Positions 31,984 to 35,752 of a stretch of 35,752 bases of DNA are shown here, in pieces. This DNA is from JBMNKL01 sp050261495 (GTDB lineage Bacteria; Bacillota; Clostridia; Acetivibrionales; DTU013): NCBI GenBank assembly GCA_050261495.1, contig JBLNDI010000053.1, positions 1 through 35,752 on the forward strand, given 5' to 3'. The translations under genes were made by a program, and so were the position numbers. The notes beneath the pieces are model-generated. The model searched no databases and was not told where the DNA came from. It saw nothing but the letters and a program-made list of their open reading frames with translations. Position 1 is the stretch's first letter. Each line of letters begins with the position of its first letter.

Positions 31984-32122
31984 ACTTATCCACATGGGTG
32001 TGGATAAGTATTTTTATTGTTAACCTCGTACAATGCAATAATATCAATGCTTTTAAGGCATATTGCTATTTATTACCTTTTATATGTGAAAAACTTGTGG
32101 ATAATTATGAGTTTTATCCACA
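31984..32122. other. Cluster of four perfect DnaA boxes in AT-rich spacer
   Basis: The 216-base spacer between the lipase gene and nadC holds four exact TTATCCACA boxes: 31986-31994 (+), 31999-32007 (-), 32096-32104 (-) and 32114-32122 (+). A weaker site is TGTGAAAAA at 32085-32093. The first two form an 11-bp palindrome with a 4-base loop (31984-32009) followed by TATTTTTATTG, so it could also end the lipase transcript. About 90 AT-rich bases lie between the pairs. No dnaA, dnaN or rpmH is visible nearby. Confidence 0.8.
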
Positions 32123-32146
32123 GGTTGTCATTACATCCTGTCTTAA

Positions 32147-32986
32147 CTATGAATTAACAAAACGCATGCTTATATCTGCTGCCTTAATTGAGTGGGTAAG
32201 TTCTCCTACCGAAATAATATCTACTCCCGTCAAAGCCACTTCGCGCAGTGTGCCGAGATGCACGTTTCCGGAAGCTTCGGTCAGGGCGCGCCCGTTAATC
32301 AGCTTTACGGCCTTTTCCATCATTTCCAGGCTCATATTGTCAAGCATGATGATATCGGCGCCGGCTTCCAGCGCTTCTTCCACCTGCTCCAGCGTCTCCG
32401 TCTCAACTTCTATCTTGGTGGTATGAGACATTGCCGCCCTTGCGACAGCCACGGCCCGGCTTATCCCGCCGGCTGCTTTTATATGGTTGTCCTTTATCAG
32501 AACCCCGTCCGAGAGACAAAACCGGTGATTGCAGCCTCCCCCCATCCGCACCGCGTACTTTTCCAGGTACCTGAGCCCAGGCAATGTTTTTCTGGTATCC
32601 GTGATTTTTACCGGCAAATCCCGGACTACGCTGCAAAATTCAGCTGTTTTGGTCGCTATCCCTGACATGTGCTGCAAAAAATTCAACGCAGTCCTTTCGC
32701 CTTTCAGCAATGCCCGCGCGTCGCCTTCAAACTCCGAGAACACGGTTCCCTTTGCAACCTTGCAGCCATCCTGGGCTTTCCAGGAAAACGCGGCGTTGCC
32801 GTCCAATATCTTGAATACTCTTTCAAATACGTCCTTGCCCGCCAAAATCATGTCCTGCTTCGCAATAAGCACCGCCCTGGCCTTGATCCCGGGTTTCACG
32901 ATATTGTCGGTTGTTATGTCCCCGAAAGGCATGTCCTCTTTCAAGGCTGTCTTAATCAATTCATCAAATAACAGGTATTCCAGCAT
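32147..32986 (-). CDS. nadC: Nicotinate-nucleotide pyrophosphorylase (carboxylating)
   Basis: A 279-residue quinolinate phosphoribosyltransferase. Family signatures seen: EDMPFGDITTD near the N-terminus, RTALNFLQHMSGIAT, TRKTLPGLRYLEKYAVRMGGGCNHRFCLSDGVLIKDNHI (phosphoribosyl and quinolinate-binding Arg, Lys and His residues), and DIIMLDNMS and TGVDIISVGELTHS at the end. It converts quinolinate and PRPP to nicotinate mononucleotide with release of CO2, joining de novo and salvage NAD synthesis. It is the third gene of the nadABC set, 9 bases after nadB. Length is normal. Confidence 0.96.
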   Translation of the reverse strand: MLEYLLFDELIKTALKEDMPFGDITTDNIVKPGIKARAVLIAKQDMILAGKDVFERVFKILDGNAAFSWKAQDGCKVAKGTVFSEFEGDARALLKGERTALNFLQHMSGIATKTAEFCSVVRDLPVKITDTRKTLPGLRYLEKYAVRMGGGCNHRFCLSDGVLIKDNHIKAAGGISRAVAVARAAMSHTTKIEVETETLEQVEEALEAGADIIMLDNMSLEMMEKAVKLINGRALTEASGNVHLGTLREVALTGVDIISVGELTHSIKAADISMRFVNS

Positions 32987-32995
32987 GGCAATCTC

Positions 32996-34591
32996 CTATC
33001 CTTTTTTTATAATGTGTCTTTTCCAGTTTGCGTCGTCGGTTTTTTCATAGTCCGACCGGAAATGGGCTCCCCGGCTCTCCTTGCGTTCCAGGGCGGATTC
33101 TATGACCAGTTTTGACAAAAGAACAATATTCTGCAGTTCAAAGTCTTTTATTGTCCTGTTTTCCATGTCAGCTATTTCGTTTTCATAATATTTAACCTTT
33201 TCAAGCGCTGCTTTCAAGCCTTCTTCGTTCCTGACAATCCCCACCCTGGCGGTCATTTCACTGCGGATGTCTGATTCCATCGCCGCTGCGTCTATGTACA
33301 GGGGTTTGCGCGAAGTCCTGTACGAAAAGTCTTTCAGCACGACATTCCGCCCCGTGCTTTCCAGGATACTCTCCACCTGCAGACCGATTACGCGCCCGAA
33401 CACCAATCCTTCAAGCAACGAATTGCTGGCCAGGCGGTTGGCTCCGTGTATTCCGTTGCATGCAGCCTCCCCGCAGGCAAAAAAGCCTTTTATACTGGTC
33501 CTTCCATGGACATCCGCACGGATTCCTCCCATGCAGTAATGCTCAGCCGGGGCAACAGGAATCATGTCCCTTGACATGTCGATGCCGTATTTCATGCAGG
33601 TATTGAATATATTCGGAAACCTGTTTTTCAGGTATTCCCTCTCCTTGAACGTTATATCCAGGTAAACATGGTCCGATCCCGTTTTCTTCATTTCTTCAAA
33701 AATAGCCCTTGATACGACATCCCTCGGGGCCAGCTCGTTCATCGGGTGATACGCCGGCATGAAGCGCTCTCCGCGGGCGTTTTTAAGCAGCGCCCCTTCA
33801 CCCCTCACCGCTTCCGATATCAGGAAGTTCTTGTTCTCCGGGTGATGAAGCACCGTGGGATGAAATTGGACGAACTCCAGGTCCATCAACTCCGCGCCGG
33901 CCCGGTAAGCCATGCATGTTCCGTCGCCGGTGGCGACCTCCGGGTTGGTGGTGTTGCTGTAAAGCTGCCCGTATCCACCCGCGGCGCATATGACAATATT
34001 GGAAAGGTAGATTTTGAAACGCCCCGTATCTTCCTCAAACGCCAAAACGCCCTTGCATGTTCCTTCTTCCGTCAACATGTCTATAACGTAACAGCGCTCA
34101 TGTATGTTTATATTCGAGTGCCCCTTCACGGCTATGATAAGCTTGTCCAGCACTTCTTTGCCGGTAGTGTCGCCTGCGTGGATTATCCTGTTCCTGCTGT
34201 GCGCGCCCTCCCTGGTAAGAGATAGTTCATCCTTGCTTGTTTTATCAAAGTTAACTCCAAATTTGCACAGGCGGTCTACGTTCAACGCAGCTTCGTTAAC
34301 CAGGACCCTGACCGCTTCTTCGTCGCAAAGGCCTGCGCCCGCGTACAGCGTATCCGCCATGTGCAGGTCGGGCGAGTCCTTTTTGTCAAGGGATACGGCA
34401 ATCCCTCCCTGGGCCAGAATGGAACTGCTTATATCGATAGTTTCCTTGGTTAAAATCGCAATATCATATTTTTCAGGGATTTCCAGCGCCGTATACACGC
34501 CGGCAATTCCGCTCCCTATTATTATGACGTCATGATATTCTTTCGTCATATCTTTTGTATCAAAGTCGATCAAATACCTGTACTTGCCCAT
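32996..34591 (-). CDS. nadB: L-aspartate oxidase
   Basis: A 531-residue flavoprotein. The FAD-binding motif DVIIIGSGIAGVYTALEI stands near residue 22; other blocks are SSSILAQGGIAVSL, HSRNRIIHAGDTTGKE, VQFHPTVLHHPE, EAVRGEGALLKN, APRDVVSRAI and HYCMGGIRADVHGRTSIKGFFACGEAACNGIHGANRLASNSLLEGLVFG. These define L-aspartate oxidase rather than succinate dehydrogenase flavoprotein. It oxidises aspartate to iminoaspartate, which NadA condenses. An N-terminal extension of about 18 residues precedes the FAD motif. It follows nadA by 15 bases in the same operon. Confidence 0.96.
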   Translation of the reverse strand: MGKYRYLIDFDTKDMTKEYHDVIIIGSGIAGVYTALEIPEKYDIAILTKETIDISSSILAQGGIAVSLDKKDSPDLHMADTLYAGAGLCDEEAVRVLVNEAALNVDRLCKFGVNFDKTSKDELSLTREGAHSRNRIIHAGDTTGKEVLDKLIIAVKGHSNINIHERCYVIDMLTEEGTCKGVLAFEEDTGRFKIYLSNIVICAAGGYGQLYSNTTNPEVATGDGTCMAYRAGAELMDLEFVQFHPTVLHHPENKNFLISEAVRGEGALLKNARGERFMPAYHPMNELAPRDVVSRAIFEEMKKTGSDHVYLDITFKEREYLKNRFPNIFNTCMKYGIDMSRDMIPVAPAEHYCMGGIRADVHGRTSIKGFFACGEAACNGIHGANRLASNSLLEGLVFGRVIGLQVESILESTGRNVVLKDFSYRTSRKPLYIDAAAMESDIRSEMTARVGIVRNEEGLKAALEKVKYYENEIADMENRTIKDFELQNIVLLSKLVIESALERKESRGAHFRSDYEKTDDANWKRHIIKKG

Positions 34592-34606
34592 TTATAATTC
34601 CTTCTT

Positions 34607-35521
34607 TCAATAGTCCGCCTTCAGCATTTTTTCAAGTGGAAGTCTTGCTTTATTTATTAGTTCTTCATCCATGGCAATTTCGTGTTTCTTATCCCGCAAT
34701 GCCTCGTATACGCTTTTCAACGTGGTTTTCTTCATATTGGGACACACCAGCCCCGGCGATAACAGGAAAAATTGCTTCCCGGGGTTATCCTTTTTCAGTT
34801 TATGGAGCACGCCCATTTCGGTTCCTATTATGAATTTTGAAGCTTTGCTTGAAGATGCGTAATCTATTATCTGCTTGGTACTCCCGATAAAATCGGCAAG
34901 CGCGGTAACTTCAGGCTTGCACTCGGGGTGCAACAACAGAAGGGCGTCCGGATGGATTTCGCGTATTTTTATAACTTCTTCGGGCTTGACCCTGTGGTGT
35001 GTCGCGCAAAAACCCTTCCACAGAATAATTCTCTTTTCCGGGACCTTTCCAGCTATATAGCTGCCCAGGTTGCAGTCAGGGACAAAAATAATTTCTTTTT
35101 GCCCGACAGCCTTGACTATTTTAACCGCATTGGATGAGGTGCAGCAAATATCGCTTTCAGCCTTTACATCGGCAGATGAATTTATGTAGCATACAACTGC
35201 GGCTTCGGGATGTTTTTTCTTTTCTTCCCTCAACGCCTCGGCAGTCGCCATATCCGCCATGGGGCAGCCGGCGTCTTTCTCGGGCAACAGTACAGTCTTT
35301 TCGGGAGAAAGCAGCTTCGCGCTCTCCGCCATAAAATGAACGCCGCAGAAAACGATAACCTCGTATGACGTGTTTGCGCAATATTTGCTAAGGGCAAAAG
35401 AATCGCCCACCATGTCGGCGATTTCCTGTACTTCATCTACTTGATAATTATGTGCTACAATAACTGCATTTCTTTGCTTTTTCAATCCTTGAATATTTTC
35501 AATCAGTTCCTTCTTGTCCAT
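34607..35521 (-). CDS. nadA: Quinolinate synthase (4Fe-4S)
   Basis: A 304-residue quinolinate synthase of the short type found in Firmicutes and Thermotoga. The three cluster-ligand cysteines are at C86 (DAGCPMADM), C172 (KGFCATHHRV) and C260 (PGLVCPNMKKT). Other signatures are IVAHNYQVDEVQEIADMVGDSF and CGVHFMAESAKLL. It condenses iminoaspartate with dihydroxyacetone phosphate to quinolinate. It heads the nadABC operon. A -35-like TTGACT at the intron junction and a TATTAA 19 bases further is only a weak promoter candidate. I do not see a NiaR-type operator. Confidence 0.96.
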   Translation of the reverse strand: MDKKELIENIQGLKKQRNAVIVAHNYQVDEVQEIADMVGDSFALSKYCANTSYEVIVFCGVHFMAESAKLLSPEKTVLLPEKDAGCPMADMATAEALREEKKKHPEAAVVCYINSSADVKAESDICCTSSNAVKIVKAVGQKEIIFVPDCNLGSYIAGKVPEKRIILWKGFCATHHRVKPEEVIKIREIHPDALLLLHPECKPEVTALADFIGSTKQIIDYASSSKASKFIIGTEMGVLHKLKKDNPGKQFFLLSPGLVCPNMKKTTLKSVYEALRDKKHEIAMDEELINKARLPLEKMLKADY

Positions 35522-35631
35522 ACGTTTGCCTCTGAACAGTTACTTGTATTTGCTTCATATGTACATAATTTCGTTTTTTGTTCCTGCGTGCTTTTATACA
35601 TTTTAATACTTGCGTATATGTTTGTAAAGTC

Positions 35632-35752
35632 AATCGAGTAGGAGGTAGGCGATTATTTCGCCTACCGACCTCTCACACCACCGTACGTACCGTTCGGTAT
35701 ACGGCGGTTCAGTAAGAATTAATGTACTAGCAAGTACCTTTCGGTTAAAGTC
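35632..35752 (-). mobile_element. 3' end of a group IIC intron (domains V and VI), cut by window edge
   Basis: On the minus strand 35710-35677 is exactly 34 nt and folds as domain V: ACCGCCGTA pairs with TACGGTGGT, then TACC-GAAC-GGTA with a CG bulge on the 3' side. The catalytic triad position reads CGC, the group IIC form. Domain VI follows: GGTAGGCGA-AATAA-TCGCCTACC on top of GAGAGG pairing with CCT-A-CTC, leaving one bulged A (35639), the expected branch point 7 nt from the end. The intron ends in CTCGATT at about 35632. The reverse-transcriptase gene should lie beyond the right edge. Confidence 0.88.

Noticed and set aside
31984..32122. Chromosomal replication origin oriC
   Set aside because: The DnaA boxes are real, but no dnaA, dnaN, rpmH or similar origin neighbour is present, so calling it oriC is not supported; it is kept as a DnaA-box cluster.

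Overview
The window looks like chromosomal DNA of an endospore-forming member of the class Clostridia (Firmicutes). The evidence is an alpha/beta-type small acid-soluble spore protein, a CwlJ/SleB-type cortex hydrolase next to a GerQ-like coat protein, a WalRK locus with WalH/WalI/WalJ homologues, S-layer proteins with SLH modules, strong AGGAGG-type ribosome sites, frequent GTG/TTG starts and consensus sigma-A promoters. Base composition is moderate (mid-40s % GC by eye). The genus cannot be fixed from the sequence alone.

Layout. (1) 1-5546, minus strand: a sugar-acid catabolic regulon in two transcription units. One carries a KDPG aldolase-VOC fusion and KDG kinase. The other carries a second, divergent aldolase-VOC fusion, KduD and an IlvD/Edd-type dehydratase cut by the window edge. 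Each unit has a perfect TTGACA-17-TATAAT promoter followed at once by a pair of related operator-like sites 20 bp apart. (2) 5583-7918: rho with a long charged N-terminal insert, its own promoter, a leader of about 200 nt and an intrinsic terminator. (3) 7973-9781: a cysteine-rich zinc-ribbon-like protein of unknown function and a divergent diacylglycerol/lipid kinase. (4) 9805-20124, minus: the wal cell-wall locus. The order of transcription is walR, walK, an unknown secreted protein, walH, walI, murA, walJ, a membrane-anchored GDPD phosphodiesterase and a GT-C-like multispanning protein. A ladder of WalR-like half-sites lies inside it. (5) 20176-28274, minus: a cell-surface locus with a major S-layer-like protein, two tandem TolC-like helical proteins and an SLH-domain protein. 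(6) 28600-29989: spore genes (SspF-type SASP; CwlJ plus GerQ-like). (7) 30061-31930: a two-CBS protein and an exported lipase-like hydrolase. (8) 31984-32122: a noncoding spacer with four perfect DnaA boxes. (9) 32147-35521, minus: nadA-nadB-nadC for de novo NAD synthesis. (10) 35632-35752, minus: the 3' end of a group IIC intron (domains V and VI), whose remainder lies beyond the right edge.

How the genes fit together: region 1 should convert uronate- or aldonate-derived intermediates through KDG and KDPG to pyruvate and glyceraldehyde-3-phosphate. Regions 4 and 5 form a large envelope block that joins peptidoglycan homeostasis (WalRK, MurA), surface array proteins and a pair of TolC-like proteins that is unexpected in a Gram-positive-type cell. 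The least explained items are the TolC-like pair between S-layer genes, the unknown secreted protein behind WalR-like boxes, the aldolase paralogue with altered phosphate-binding loops, the ribosome-site-occluding hairpin before the GT-C-like gene, and the DnaA-box cluster away from any visible dnaA.
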